Shown in pieces: positions 1 through 9,337 of a stretch of 64,000 nt of DNA. A program made the translations under genes and the position numbers. The notes beneath the pieces are model-generated. The model worked only from the letters and a program-made list of their open reading frames with translations. It was not told the origin of the DNA and searched no databases. Source of the stretch: Bacteroidota bacterium (GTDB lineage: Bacteria; Bacteroidota; Bacteroidia; AKYH767-A; 2013-40CM-41-45); the NCBI GenBank assembly GCA_016711505.1, contig JADJSV010000018.1:386082-450081 (forward strand). The letters are read 5' to 3'. Within the stretch, counting starts at the first letter, position 1. Every line of letters begins with the position of its first letter.

Positions 1-841
1 TTTGTGCAGGAGCATTGTAACCTCCTCCGGCTACATACTGACTTTGAAATCCTGCCCAGGCAAACTCATGATTATCCCATACACAAACAAATGGCCAACG
101 AGCACGTGCATCCTGCAGATCCGGATCTTCGAGATATGCACGATAAAGTGTACGATAATCTTCAAGTGTAACCGGCAGATGAAAATTACTAACCTTTCGT
201 CCTTGCGGGAATTTATATAGATTCCTGATACGCCGGCCCCGGTTTCCATTTGGATTATCTTCTGCATACCATGTGACTTCATAAATAAAATCTCCCAGGT
301 GCAACACGAAATTAAGTTGTTGATCTTTGGCACGTGCTTCATCTTCAAAGATCATCTTGCGGTAAGCATTTAACCCTGCTTCGTTAGGGCACTGGCATGA
401 TACAAATGTAAAACGAACAGGTGCATCTGAATTGTTGCTATGTGCAGTCATCGTACGACCAACTCTACTTGCGAAACCATGGTCGTCAATGAAGCGATAC
501 CAATAAACATGATTGGGTTCAAGATCTTTTGCTAAAAAGCGACATGTCCAGTCTGAATCAGCACTGATTGTTGCAGTACCACCTGCAAGGATCTTTTTAA
601 ATTCAGGAGTTGTAGAAATTTCGACTTGTACCTTTTTAGTAACGCTATCATTTACCGGCGGACGTCTTGTCCATAAGATCACACTGTTTTCTGTCGGATC
701 TCCTGATGCAACACCTTGCGGAAAGAGATCACGGCGCTCAACAGATAGTGATGGAATTTCATTAGCCCAATCCTTTTTTGTTGTGACGGCAAAGCCGATA
801 AGGAAGGAAGTTTGTAAAAACTTACGTCGTGATAAATTCAT
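1..841 (-). CDS. phoD: Alkaline phosphatase D (PhoD) family phosphoesterase, 3' end outside window
   Basis: The minus-strand frame from the ATG at 841 is open to the window edge (280 codons) and translates coherently. It starts MNLSRRKFLQ, a twin-arginine signal, so the product is probably exported folded. An Fn3-like PhoD N-terminal domain (about residues 40-140: FPQGVASGDPTENSVILWTR) is followed by the start of the metallophosphoesterase domain with VLHLGDFIYE and VWDNHEFAW, where Asp, Asn and His are metal ligands in this family. PhoD enzymes hydrolyse phosphomono- and diesters with Fe/Ca cofactors. The C-terminal half is cut off. Family assignment is firm; substrate is not. Confidence 0.88.
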   Translation of the reverse strand, partial: MNLSRRKFLQTSFLIGFAVTTKKDWANEIPSLSVERRDLFPQGVASGDPTENSVILWTRRPPVNDSVTKKVQVEISTTPEFKKILAGGTATISADSDWTCRFLAKDLEPNHVYWYRFIDDHGFASRVGRTMTAHSNNSDAPVRFTFVSCQCPNEAGLNAYRKMIFEDEARAKDQQLNFVLHLGDFIYEVTWYAEDNPNGNRGRRIRNLYKFPQGRKVSNFHLPVTLEDYRTLYRAYLEDPDLQDARARWPFVCVWDNHEFAWAGFQSQYVAGGGYNAPAQ

Positions 842-1099
842 GTGATTAAATTTATACTGCTTAATAATTTTTAATTTAAAGCAAGGTATTTTTAATTCAG
901 TGGGCTTATGAAATTTTAAAACAATTTAACAATGTTGATTTACTTGCACTAACACACTCTGCGAAATTGATAAAGTGTTTGCCTTAAAATACCTACATCA
1001 TTAACCCACATTGTAGAAAAATTTGACAATCTTTTCATTATTCCGGCTCAATAAAAAAAAGTTAATTAAGATATAGTTATTAATGAAAAATATTTTGCG

Positions 1100-2065
1100 T
1101 CAATCTTTCACAACCTTTTCCTTCTTATTTTTCAAATTGTATTTATTTTTTATCTCGTAAAAATATATCCCTTTTGAAAGTTGTTCTGTATTTATAAGAA
1201 TTGAATTTGTAAATTCTCTATTTAATATTATTCTTGAAGTAATATCATAAAGAATTATTTCTGAAAGTTCATTGTTATTGATTGTAATATTTAAGTTGTT
1301 AACGATAGGATTTGGATAAGATATTATTTCTGAAGTTGTAGTTTGTTCTTCAATACCAATGCTGTTACATGGAATTAAGGAAACGTCATCAATAAATATG
1401 TACGAAAAATTTCTTCCAGTATTATTAACACTTATAGTATCAGTATGCAGATCATTATTTTGATTTCCAATTATTAAATAGCTTTCGCCTCCTGCAGCAA
1501 TAAAAGTTCCGCTCACTTTAGTCCAATTTAAAGTATCAGAAATAATTCCTGAAATGTTTTTTACTTGTGACATAAACTGAAAGGGAGAGTGGCTATGAAT
1601 TCCCGTCACAACCGTATCGGAAAAATAAGCACTAATTGTATCCGTTGCGAATTGACTTAAGTTTGAGAGATTAATAAACATTTCAAAATAGTAGCATTCA
1701 TTTGCAATAAGCACATTAATTAACTGTACTTCTATGTATTCGCGAAAATCAGGGTGATTAATAGAAAATGTATAAATACCAGCATATGCGCTGCCACTAT
1801 GAGAAGGCTGATATCCTACAGCAGAATTAGGTACATTCATTATTCCACTTGGAGCACATGCGTTATAATAATCAGAAGAACCACTTTGTCCCGGAGAACT
1901 TCCATAAGGAGGAACGCATGGATTAAACCAAAATTGTGCAGAATTAATTTGATTAAAATTTGTCGGGCATCCCGAATATTGCTCAAAATCCCCATTCGGA
2001 ACAATATTTTGAGCAATGCAAATTTTGAAATTTAATAGTAAAATAAAACAACATAGTTTATTCAT
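1100..2065 (-). CDS. Secreted T9SS type A sorting domain protein
   Basis: 321 residues with an N-terminal signal peptide (MNKLCCFILLLNFKICIAQ) and a C-terminal T9SS sorting domain (SYPNPIVNNLNI ... GIYFYEIKNK). The middle starts VPNGDFEQYSGCP, an N-terminal module common in Bacteroidota surface proteins with a jelly-roll-like body. T9SS domains direct transport across the outer membrane and often attachment to the surface. No catalytic motif is visible, so adhesin or matrix protein is only a guess. It is a single gene with AT-rich flanks on both sides. Confidence 0.8.
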   Translation of the reverse strand: MNKLCCFILLLNFKICIAQNIVPNGDFEQYSGCPTNFNQINSAQFWFNPCVPPYGSSPGQSGSSDYYNACAPSGIMNVPNSAVGYQPSHSGSAYAGIYTFSINHPDFREYIEVQLINVLIANECYYFEMFINLSNLSQFATDTISAYFSDTVVTGIHSHSPFQFMSQVKNISGIISDTLNWTKVSGTFIAAGGESYLIIGNQNNDLHTDTISVNNTGRNFSYIFIDDVSLIPCNSIGIEEQTTTSEIISYPNPIVNNLNITINNNELSEIILYDITSRIILNREFTNSILINTEQLSKGIYFYEIKNKYNLKNKKEKVVKD

Positions 2066-2291
2066 AGAAACAGAAATTGTGCAAACAGACGTTTTGCGGA
2101 TATTTGAGGTGAAGGATAATCTACGTGATGGTTATTTATAAATTGTTCGAATGTTGTCGGATGCCTATTCGTAATTTTTAATAATTATGTCCTGTTTGAG
2201 AATAATACTTCTTAAAGCTAGCAAGCAACTCTTGTTTGGCTCGGTTTTATTTAAATAGTAATTAGTGAGATCTTCAATCACCGTGAAATAA

Positions 2292-4457
2292 TTACATTCG
2301 TATAATTTTCTGTGCACCTTTTGATGTCATTAAAAGATACACTCCTTTTGGAAATTGACTTATATCAATAGTTGTAATTCCGGATCCTGTTTTTTCATTC
2401 AAAATAATTTTTCCTGAAATATCTGAAATTTGAATTTCAGAATTTACGGGTAAGCCGTCAATAGTTATATTGCCGGAAGCGGGATTCGGATATACACTTA
2501 TTCCTGTTTCATCGAAAGCTATTGTGCCAATACCCGTTGACTGATCAATATTTACTTCATCAATAAAAAGATTATTTCCAAATCCGCAAATTGAACGGAA
2601 GCGAATCAATACTTCACCGGTATATGCAGAAAGCGAAATGGTTTCATGCCTCCATTGGGCGGAAGTTGGATAAAAAGGATCTGTTGTCACCGGAGCTGTC
2701 CTAAGCGTATTGCCACCTTTGTAAAACAGGCTTTGCCAGCTTACACCACAATCAGATGAAATTAAAACCTGAAGAGAATCATAAAATCCCGGATAATAGG
2801 TATAGGCATACTCGAATCCAAGTGCAGGATCGGTTAGACCGGTTATATTAATCATAGGCAGATCAAGGTCGTAATGAGTGCCAATATTTCCATCATTGTA
2901 ATTTCCTTTAACCACTGAAGATGTACCGCTGAATGGAGCTATTGATGTTTGTCCCCATTGATATATTGAATTAGAATTTATAGACCATCCCGGCGGAGGA
3001 AAAACAGTACCCTCAAAGTTTTCCGTTAATGGAGCAAACATTGCAGCAGTAGTGTTTACTATAAAATTGCTTGTTGAAGAATCATTATATGTATAGCCTT
3101 CAGTATTTCCATTAGGGGCTGAAGTATAACATACGAATGAATGTGTTCCGCTGGTTGTGATAATATCTGGAAGTGTTACCACAACCTGGCTATCTGTGGC
3201 TAACGTTCCTGTCCAGTTAAATACAGCCGGCACTCCTCCGACAATATTATAATTAATGGTAACAGAAGTTAGAGTATTGCTTCCATAATTTTTAAGTGAA
3301 ACGGATGGCGTTACTATTGTACTGCAGCCATTCTCCCAAGGACTGACAACCGAAATAATTCCTGCATCGTTTTGTTGTTTGGGATATTCATTATAAAGCA
3401 CATTTAACATTGGAACAAGAACTAAACTTAAATCAGTTACACCGCCATTTGTTAAAATGCATAGAACTGATTTTGTTTGCACATCATACAACATAAGCGA
3501 AATGTAACCCAGCATTGCACCTGTATGATTATAATTATGCTGAAGTGAATTATAAGACCCTTCGGCTACACCAAGTCCATAGAAAGAAGAAGGATCAAAG
3601 TTAATTAATTCTTGAAGTGAAGAATCAGCAATGACTGACCCGTTGAATAATGCGCTGTACCACTGAACCATTTCACTGGAAGTTGAGAGCATTGCCCCGG
3701 CTGCAGATCCAATGCTATATTCAGAAGTAATTGGTGAATTAATTAATTCTCCGTAATTATAATCCCACTCATGTGCTACCGGCCCGTTTGGTGCTTCAAA
3801 AGCTCCGATAAAAGTGCTGTCCATACTTAAAGGATCTAAAATTATATTATGCAGATTCTGAACCCAGGAGATTCCTGTTGCAGCATCTATTATCATCGCT
3901 GCAAGTAAATAATTAGTATTGGAATAAGAGAACCCCTGGCCAGGAGCAAAAAGTGGAGGGCCTATTGTTGCAAGAATTTCCTCGTTTGTCCAGAAGCGGG
4001 TTGTGTCGGCCCATAAAGAATCATTCCATAAACTGACACCGGTGCTCAGATAATTAAAAAAGCCGGTTTGATGAGAAAGTAACTGGCGTATAGTTGCAGT
4101 TGAATCAATATTTGGATAAGATGGTAACCATTGATATAAATGATCATCGAGCGACAACACTCCTTGTTCCTGAAGCTTTGCCATAACTGTTGAAATAAAT
4201 AATTTGGTGTTGCTGCCAATTCCAAAACGCATATCTGCTGTTACAGGAACACCTACTGATGAAATGCCGCTAACGCCTGTCCATATTCCCTGACCAGGTG
4301 AAAGTACAGCCGCCGATGCCCCTTTAATATTATTCGCGGTAACAACGCTGTCTAATACCGTTTGAAAACGATTGGCCCATAGAGTGTCGAATGTTTGGGC
4401 CAGGCATTGGCTTTGAATTGCAAATGCGATAAAAGTGATGAGTAGAATTTTTTTCAT
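2292..4457 (-). CDS. Class C beta-lactamase-fold serine hydrolase with T9SS sorting domain
   Basis: 721 residues. A signal peptide (MKKILLITFIAFAIQSQCLAQ) precedes a beta-lactamase/D-Ala-D-Ala-peptidase-fold domain (about 25-350) with the SxxK nucleophile motif in GIGSNTKLF and the YxN motif in FSYSNTNY. A DPALGFEY-type MAM/jelly-roll region (about 490-640) and a T9SS type A domain (VYPNPASGNITI ... GVYLLMTSKG) follow. Such proteins are usually esterases or peptidases acting on D-amino-acid or ester substrates; true beta-lactamase activity should not be assumed. Export to the cell surface is predicted. It stands alone, separated from the plus-strand gene by a decayed palindrome. Confidence 0.85.
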   Translation of the reverse strand: MKKILLITFIAFAIQSQCLAQTFDTLWANRFQTVLDSVVTANNIKGASAAVLSPGQGIWTGVSGISSVGVPVTADMRFGIGSNTKLFISTVMAKLQEQGVLSLDDHLYQWLPSYPNIDSTATIRQLLSHQTGFFNYLSTGVSLWNDSLWADTTRFWTNEEILATIGPPLFAPGQGFSYSNTNYLLAAMIIDAATGISWVQNLHNIILDPLSMDSTFIGAFEAPNGPVAHEWDYNYGELINSPITSEYSIGSAAGAMLSTSSEMVQWYSALFNGSVIADSSLQELINFDPSSFYGLGVAEGSYNSLQHNYNHTGAMLGYISLMLYDVQTKSVLCILTNGGVTDLSLVLVPMLNVLYNEYPKQQNDAGIISVVSPWENGCSTIVTPSVSLKNYGSNTLTSVTINYNIVGGVPAVFNWTGTLATDSQVVVTLPDIITTSGTHSFVCYTSAPNGNTEGYTYNDSSTSNFIVNTTAAMFAPLTENFEGTVFPPPGWSINSNSIYQWGQTSIAPFSGTSSVVKGNYNDGNIGTHYDLDLPMINITGLTDPALGFEYAYTYYPGFYDSLQVLISSDCGVSWQSLFYKGGNTLRTAPVTTDPFYPTSAQWRHETISLSAYTGEVLIRFRSICGFGNNLFIDEVNIDQSTGIGTIAFDETGISVYPNPASGNITIDGLPVNSEIQISDISGKIILNEKTGSGITTIDISQFPKGVYLLMTSKGAQKIIRM

Positions 4458-4552
4458 TTTATTTTCAAATTTTTTAAATGAAATTATATAATTGATTAAG
4501 TCTTTCGTCGCTTGAACACTGTATGATGTTGCTGTGCTGCCAACGGGTTTCG

Positions 4553-4640
4553 TATAACAGTTAGCATTGCTGAAGTATTATTTTATCGAAATATAAAAAT
4601 AAAAAGAGTGAAAAAATAATGAATTTATAGCAATAAGGAG
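4553..4640 (-). repeat. Decayed type-1 attC-like palindrome (one arm)
   Basis: TATAACAGTTAGCATTGC and the A/T-rich centre (ATCGAAATATAAAAAT, AAAAAATAATG) match the type-1 element repeated from 34 to 62 kb. The right arm has decayed (GAATTTATAGCAATAAGG) and has no GTTA box. It lies in the 293-bp gap between two divergent genes and is the leftmost copy in the window. Confidence 0.6.
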
Positions 4641-4750
4641 TCAATCAAATATACGATTAATCCAATCAGAATGATTAAAGTGTTCAACAGTCTGAACAAA
4701 TTTATTTCTACATTTGTTTTTCAAAAAAACTACAAAAGCATATCTGAAAA

Positions 4751-7507
4751 TTGATAATGTTGATAAATGTGGTTAATGTAATATTCGTAAATATTGAGTC
4801 TTGTTTTAAGGTAATTATAAAGTTTAAATACTTTTTTGCCTTTTTCTGTTTGTCTTGCACAAGTCTGCAGGTATTTTCACAAACAGCATTATTTTACAAT
4901 GGAAATATTTTCACGTCTGATACCAGAAATCCGTTTATCAATTATTTTGTTGTTGAAAACGGAAAATTCACGAGGTCCGGGAATTCATATGTTTCGGATA
5001 GTTCTGAGAACTTTGATTACAAAATAGATCTGAAAGGTAAGACCGTGATTCCGGGAATTATCGATAGTCATATCCATTTTATTGATGGCTCTTTAGGCCT
5101 TCTTCAGATCAGCTTATCAAATATTGTTGATTCCGCGGAATTACGAAATTTAATTATTTCGACTTCAGGACAAATGATAGATGGGTATTATGTAGCAAGG
5201 GATCTTGGGTTTCCAGCGTTGCAAGGGATATCTTCACCATTGAATTTCCTCGATAAAGTTATACCGGATTCTCCTGCAATAATTTTCTTAAAGAGCGGTC
5301 ACGCTGCAGTTGCTAATTCCAAAGCAATGAAAAAGTTGGGGATCACTTCAAAAACCAAAATCAGCGATGGTTCAATTGGAATTGCCAAAGGTGGTGAACT
5401 GAACGGTTGGTTATTGGAAGCAGCAGCAATGGAGGCATTGAAACGCATAGGCTCATGCTATTCCGACCGAACCATCGAAAAAGCAGTTCTAAAAGGACAG
5501 CGACTTGCTTTGTCCTATGGAATTACAACCATGGGTGACAACACCTTTTCTCCTTATCATATGAAGATTTACCAGGCCATGCAAAGAGATGGTACTCTAA
5601 AATTAAGAATGTGGACCCGAAGTTTCGGAAGAATTCCCCAGACTACCAGCTTGATGTATCCAATGGGGACAAAAAAACTGGGTTTTATAGGCCCGGAAAA
5701 TGATTTTATGCAGGTACATTTCCATCTAACAAAACTTTTCGAAGACATGTCACTTTCGGTTCCCCCCGGAGTGACCGGAATAAAGGAACCTGGAGGAACC
5801 ATTTATCTGAACGAAAAGGAAATTAAACATTACTTGCTTCTTCACCCGGATAAAACTTATGCTTTTCATGTACAAGGTGAAAAAGGTCTGCAAAATATAA
5901 TTGATGCATTAAACGAACGGGGAAATAGCACAAATCATCACCGGCATGTTATCGATCATGCCGGTTATTGTACCGAAGATCAATTAACCGAACTTAAAAA
6001 ACTAGGTGCATCGGTTACTATTCTGGCTTCCCAGACTTTTGATTATCCTGCAATAATCCGTCAATACGGAGCGACTGGTGTTCCTCTTCGTGAAAACGAA
6101 TTACTCAACGCACGTCTGAAGTACAGGATTCTGGACGGAGCTTTATCAAGCGATTTCCCCTATGGCATGGATACAAATTTTGTACACCATAAAAATATTG
6201 ACGGATTAAATCCCTTTCCTAACATGGCCGTAAATGTATGCGGAAAATTCCCGGATGGTTCAGTCATTAAAGGGTTTGAGAATAAAACGCTGACTGTTTC
6301 AGAAGCTATTCATTCCTACACTGTAAACGGGGCGTATGTGCTGGGAGCTGAAAACCTGCTTGGCAAAATAGCGCCAGGATATGCCGCCGATTTTTTAATC
6401 CTGGAAGATTCACTTTCAGAAACTGACCCAATGGATTTGTATAGCTGCAAAGTAGCACAAACTTATATTGCAGGCGAAAAGGTGTTTGATATAAATAATG
6501 CTGAGCGCCAGATTTCATCCACTGTCGAAAAGAAAATAAAACCCTATGACTATACTATCAGCCCGGTTTTCGGGTATGATCCGACAACAGGTTTTATTTT
6601 TGGTGCTGCGGGATTCGTATTTCCACTCAAAACACCGGCGAGTTACGGTGACCTTCAATTAATGGCAACCACTTCAGGGAAAGTACAAGTTCAGGCCAAA
6701 TACATAAGGTATGGCTTATTAAAAGATGTGGATTTTAAGATGCCTGTCACCTATACTAATTTTATTGAATACTACTTTGGCGAAGGTGACACCACCTCAT
6801 CAGAAAGTTTTAATGAAATATTTTCCGACAGATATTTTGTTCGCCCGGAATTCGAATTGAAAGTTAATGATCATTTCAAGGCTTCATTATTCGGTGATTT
6901 CAGGGTGCGGAATGAAAATGCTGTAAAAGATAAAGAAGGAAATACACTTAACATGTGGTTCTTCCCTGATGAAAAAAATATAGGATCAGGTCTTGGCCTC
7001 TTTTATGATACACGCGATAATCCCGTTTCGACAAAACTAGGTTTTTACAGTGCTATTTATTACGAAAATATTTCAGAACTCAGCTTTTCTGATTTTGGGA
7101 AATCAGGATTATTGTTCACTGATTTAAGATACTTCCATTACATTACTAATTCAAAATTTGTTTTGGCTTCGCGGATATCCGGAGGAATTAGTTATGGTAA
7201 TCCAAGTTACCTTTTCCGATACACGTTAGGTGGTGCGGAACGATTAAGAGGCTATTATACCAACAGGTACCGAGGCGATCGCTTTTATTCGGCTCAACTT
7301 GAATTCAGATTCCCGTTGTACAAGAAATTTTCCGGTGTGTGTTTTCTGGATGAAGGTGATGTAAGCGATGATAAATTAAATAAAACCCTTTTTAGCTATG
7401 GTGGGGGAATACGGTTTTCGATAAACGATAATGTTAATTTAAGGTTGGATTATGGAATCGGGAAGGACCAAAATGGTGTGCTTTTCACATTTGGAGAAGC
7501 TTTTTGA
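4751..7507 (+). CDS. Amidohydrolase (YtcJ-like) fused to an Omp85/BamA-type outer-membrane barrel
   Basis: 918 residues. After an export signal (FAFFCLSCTSLQVFSQ) comes an amidohydrolase_3 domain (about 45-600) with the metal motif PGIIDSHIHF, the HVIDHAGYCT segment and SSDFPYGMD, as in YtcJ-type metal hydrolases. From about residue 610 to the end is a beta-rich domain like the Omp85/D15 barrel, with the conserved RLRGY loop motif in GGAERLRGYYTNRYRG and a C-terminal strand ending in Phe. This places a hydrolase on one face of the outer membrane, anchored by its own barrel. The start is uncertain because 4751 and 4757 are the only nearby ATGs. No close functional precedent is known to me. Confidence 0.85.
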   Translation: MIMLINVVNVIFVNIESCFKVIIKFKYFFAFFCLSCTSLQVFSQTALFYNGNIFTSDTRNPFINYFVVENGKFTRSGNSYVSDSSENFDYKIDLKGKTVIPGIIDSHIHFIDGSLGLLQISLSNIVDSAELRNLIISTSGQMIDGYYVARDLGFPALQGISSPLNFLDKVIPDSPAIIFLKSGHAAVANSKAMKKLGITSKTKISDGSIGIAKGGELNGWLLEAAAMEALKRIGSCYSDRTIEKAVLKGQRLALSYGITTMGDNTFSPYHMKIYQAMQRDGTLKLRMWTRSFGRIPQTTSLMYPMGTKKLGFIGPENDFMQVHFHLTKLFEDMSLSVPPGVTGIKEPGGTIYLNEKEIKHYLLLHPDKTYAFHVQGEKGLQNIIDALNERGNSTNHHRHVIDHAGYCTEDQLTELKKLGASVTILASQTFDYPAIIRQYGATGVPLRENELLNARLKYRILDGALSSDFPYGMDTNFVHHKNIDGLNPFPNMAVNVCGKFPDGSVIKGFENKTLTVSEAIHSYTVNGAYVLGAENLLGKIAPGYAADFLILEDSLSETDPMDLYSCKVAQTYIAGEKVFDINNAERQISSTVEKKIKPYDYTISPVFGYDPTTGFIFGAAGFVFPLKTPASYGDLQLMATTSGKVQVQAKYIRYGLLKDVDFKMPVTYTNFIEYYFGEGDTTSSESFNEIFSDRYFVRPEFELKVNDHFKASLFGDFRVRNENAVKDKEGNTLNMWFFPDEKNIGSGLGLFYDTRDNPVSTKLGFYSAIYYENISELSFSDFGKSGLLFTDLRYFHYITNSKFVLASRISGGISYGNPSYLFRYTLGGAERLRGYYTNRYRGDRFYSAQLEFRFPLYKKFSGVCFLDEGDVSDDKLNKTLFSYGGGIRFSINDNVNLRLDYGIGKDQNGVLFTFGEAF

Positions 7508-7558
7508 CATACATTTATCATTGGATGAAAATTAAAATTTAATTGCAAAAACAAAGGC

Positions 7559-8482
7559 ATGAAATCCAAAGCAATGAAAATAATTCTTTCATTTTTCCTG
7601 ATTGTTATTGGCTTGAATACTAAAGCACAGGAAAGAAATATCTTTACTACTGATAGTGTCAGTCTGTATGTAAATGTAAAAGGAAGTGGCACCCCTTGTT
7701 TATATATTCATGGTGGCCCTGGCTCAGGAAGTTATTGGGTAGAAAAATTTTTCGGGAATGTGCTGGAACAACATTTTCAAATGATTTATCTCGATCAGAG
7801 AGGTGTTGGGCGTTCTACTAGTCCGAAGGATCACAACTACTCTATGGAAAGGATGGTGAAGGATTTTGAAGAAGTACGGAATGCACTTGGCATAAAGCAA
7901 TGGTTGACACTTGGACATTCTTTTGGAGGAATTCTACAAATGGGTTATTCTGAACGACACCCAAAAATTATTTCCGGAATGTTGATGATAAACTGTACGC
8001 TTGATCTGACCGAAAGTTTTAATGGCACATGGATTCCCAAGGCATGTGAATTTCTTGACCTTCCACCGCACAATATTTACACTAATGATTCAATTCCATT
8101 ACTCGATCGACTTATGGGTGTTATAGGGAAGCTTAATGAAAAGGATCTGAAATGGAAAATGGCATTTGCTGATGAAAAGAACTCCATTGCAATGGATGCA
8201 TCATACGATGAAATTCCAAACTGGAATAATGATTTTGGAAATCTTGCTCTTTCAATTAAAGAATACTGGAATAATTATAAACCACTGGCGACTGATATGA
8301 AAATGCCCGTTTTATTCTTTACCGGAGATTCTGACTGGATGGCCGGACCTGAAAATTATAAAGGTGTTAATTTCCCAAATATTATACTGTACAAAAGCAA
8401 TGTTGGTCATATCCCTTTCATGGAAAATAAAGGTGATTTGGAAAAAGCCATAATACAGTATATCAAAAAGTATAACTTCTAA
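7559..8482 (+). CDS. Secreted alpha/beta hydrolase (proline-iminopeptidase-like)
   Basis: 307 residues with a signal peptide (MKIILSFFLIVIGLNTKAQ). The oxyanion segment HGGPGSGSYW and the nucleophile elbow GHSFGG (Ser about 122) are typical of the S33 peptidase/prolyl iminopeptidase branch. The acid lies in FFTGDSDW and the His in VGHIPF. The gene follows the amidohydrolase-barrel gene by 51 bp on the same strand, so co-transcription and a joint catabolic role are plausible. Substrate could be an N-terminal proline peptide or an ester; the sequence does not decide. Confidence 0.85.
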   Translation: MKSKAMKIILSFFLIVIGLNTKAQERNIFTTDSVSLYVNVKGSGTPCLYIHGGPGSGSYWVEKFFGNVLEQHFQMIYLDQRGVGRSTSPKDHNYSMERMVKDFEEVRNALGIKQWLTLGHSFGGILQMGYSERHPKIISGMLMINCTLDLTESFNGTWIPKACEFLDLPPHNIYTNDSIPLLDRLMGVIGKLNEKDLKWKMAFADEKNSIAMDASYDEIPNWNNDFGNLALSIKEYWNNYKPLATDMKMPVLFFTGDSDWMAGPENYKGVNFPNIILYKSNVGHIPFMENKGDLEKAIIQYIKKYNF

Positions 8483-8541
8483 TTCCATTTCATGGTTACT
8501 AATTAGTTTGTTTCTTTTTGGGTATTGCTAAGAATAGCTTT

Positions 8542-9318
8542 ATGAATACCTTATCGAATCCTTCTGTAAAAAAGTCTGTTATATCTGTCATTGGATTTAT
8601 ATCCCTGTTTACTCTATACCATCTTCCTGAATTTTTTCAAAACTATTATCAGGAACCACTTATTTGGTTGCTGGAAAGTAGTATGCTACTTTTCGTGATA
8701 GTGGCTTATTTTATTGGGAAAAGTAAGTTTAAAAACGGGTTCAGAACCTATGGATTATTCGCTTTCCGTAAATATTGGAGCAACCTTGCAAAAGGTATAC
8801 TTATGGGTATTTGCATTACAATACTTGCTAACATGGTGCCGGTCTGGATGCATTGGAATAAAATTTCTTGGCATTGGGATTGGCAGCAGATTTTATTGTT
8901 TACAATCGGAACCTTCTTTCCCTCGTTGGCCGAAGATATTCTTACACGTGGTTATGTCATGACTTATTGGCCCCGGAAATGGAATGTTAACTATCTCATT
9001 CTTTTTTCTGCCGGGGTGTATGTGCTTAACCATATTTTCAAGCTTAATAAGCCGGATGTATTGTTGTACCTGTTTGTACTTGGATTACTATTAATGTGGG
9101 TATTCGTCGCCACCCGAAGTTTATGGCTTACTCTGGGAATACATTGGGGAAGTAATATTGCCTATCAGTTTTTTGCCAATATTGTTTCATTTGAAACCAT
9201 CAAAGATACCGGTCTGGAAAATTATGTACTGGCAGCTTGTTATGTATTGGGATTTATGTTGGTATTCATATTGTTTAAAGGTGGTTTTTTTACTTTGGCA
9301 GTGAAGAATGATGATTGA
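8542..9318 (+). CDS. CPBP-family intramembrane protease-like protein
   Basis: The ATG at 8542 (MNTLSNPSVKK) is preferred over an upstream TTG at 8518. It encodes about 258 residues with roughly eight membrane helices. The CPBP/Abi signature is present as AEDILTRGYVMTYW, an EDxxxR variant of the usual EExxxR, followed by a His helix (VLNHIFK) and LTLGIHWGSNI. These are the expected active-site residues, although the second Glu is Asp. CPBP members include Rce1-type prenyl-protein proteases and bacteriocin-immunity proteins. It is 60 bp after the hydrolase on the same strand, so it may be the last gene of that unit. Confidence 0.8.
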   Translation: MNTLSNPSVKKSVISVIGFISLFTLYHLPEFFQNYYQEPLIWLLESSMLLFVIVAYFIGKSKFKNGFRTYGLFAFRKYWSNLAKGILMGICITILANMVPVWMHWNKISWHWDWQQILLFTIGTFFPSLAEDILTRGYVMTYWPRKWNVNYLILFSAGVYVLNHIFKLNKPDVLLYLFVLGLLLMWVFVATRSLWLTLGIHWGSNIAYQFFANIVSFETIKDTGLENYVLAACYVLGFMLVFILFKGGFFTLAVKNDD

Positions 9319-9337
9319 AATTTGTGACACAACGTGC

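Noticed and set aside
513..845. Plus-strand ORF of 110 codons
   Set aside because: It is the antisense shadow of the PhoD gene, whose minus frame is open and matches a known family.
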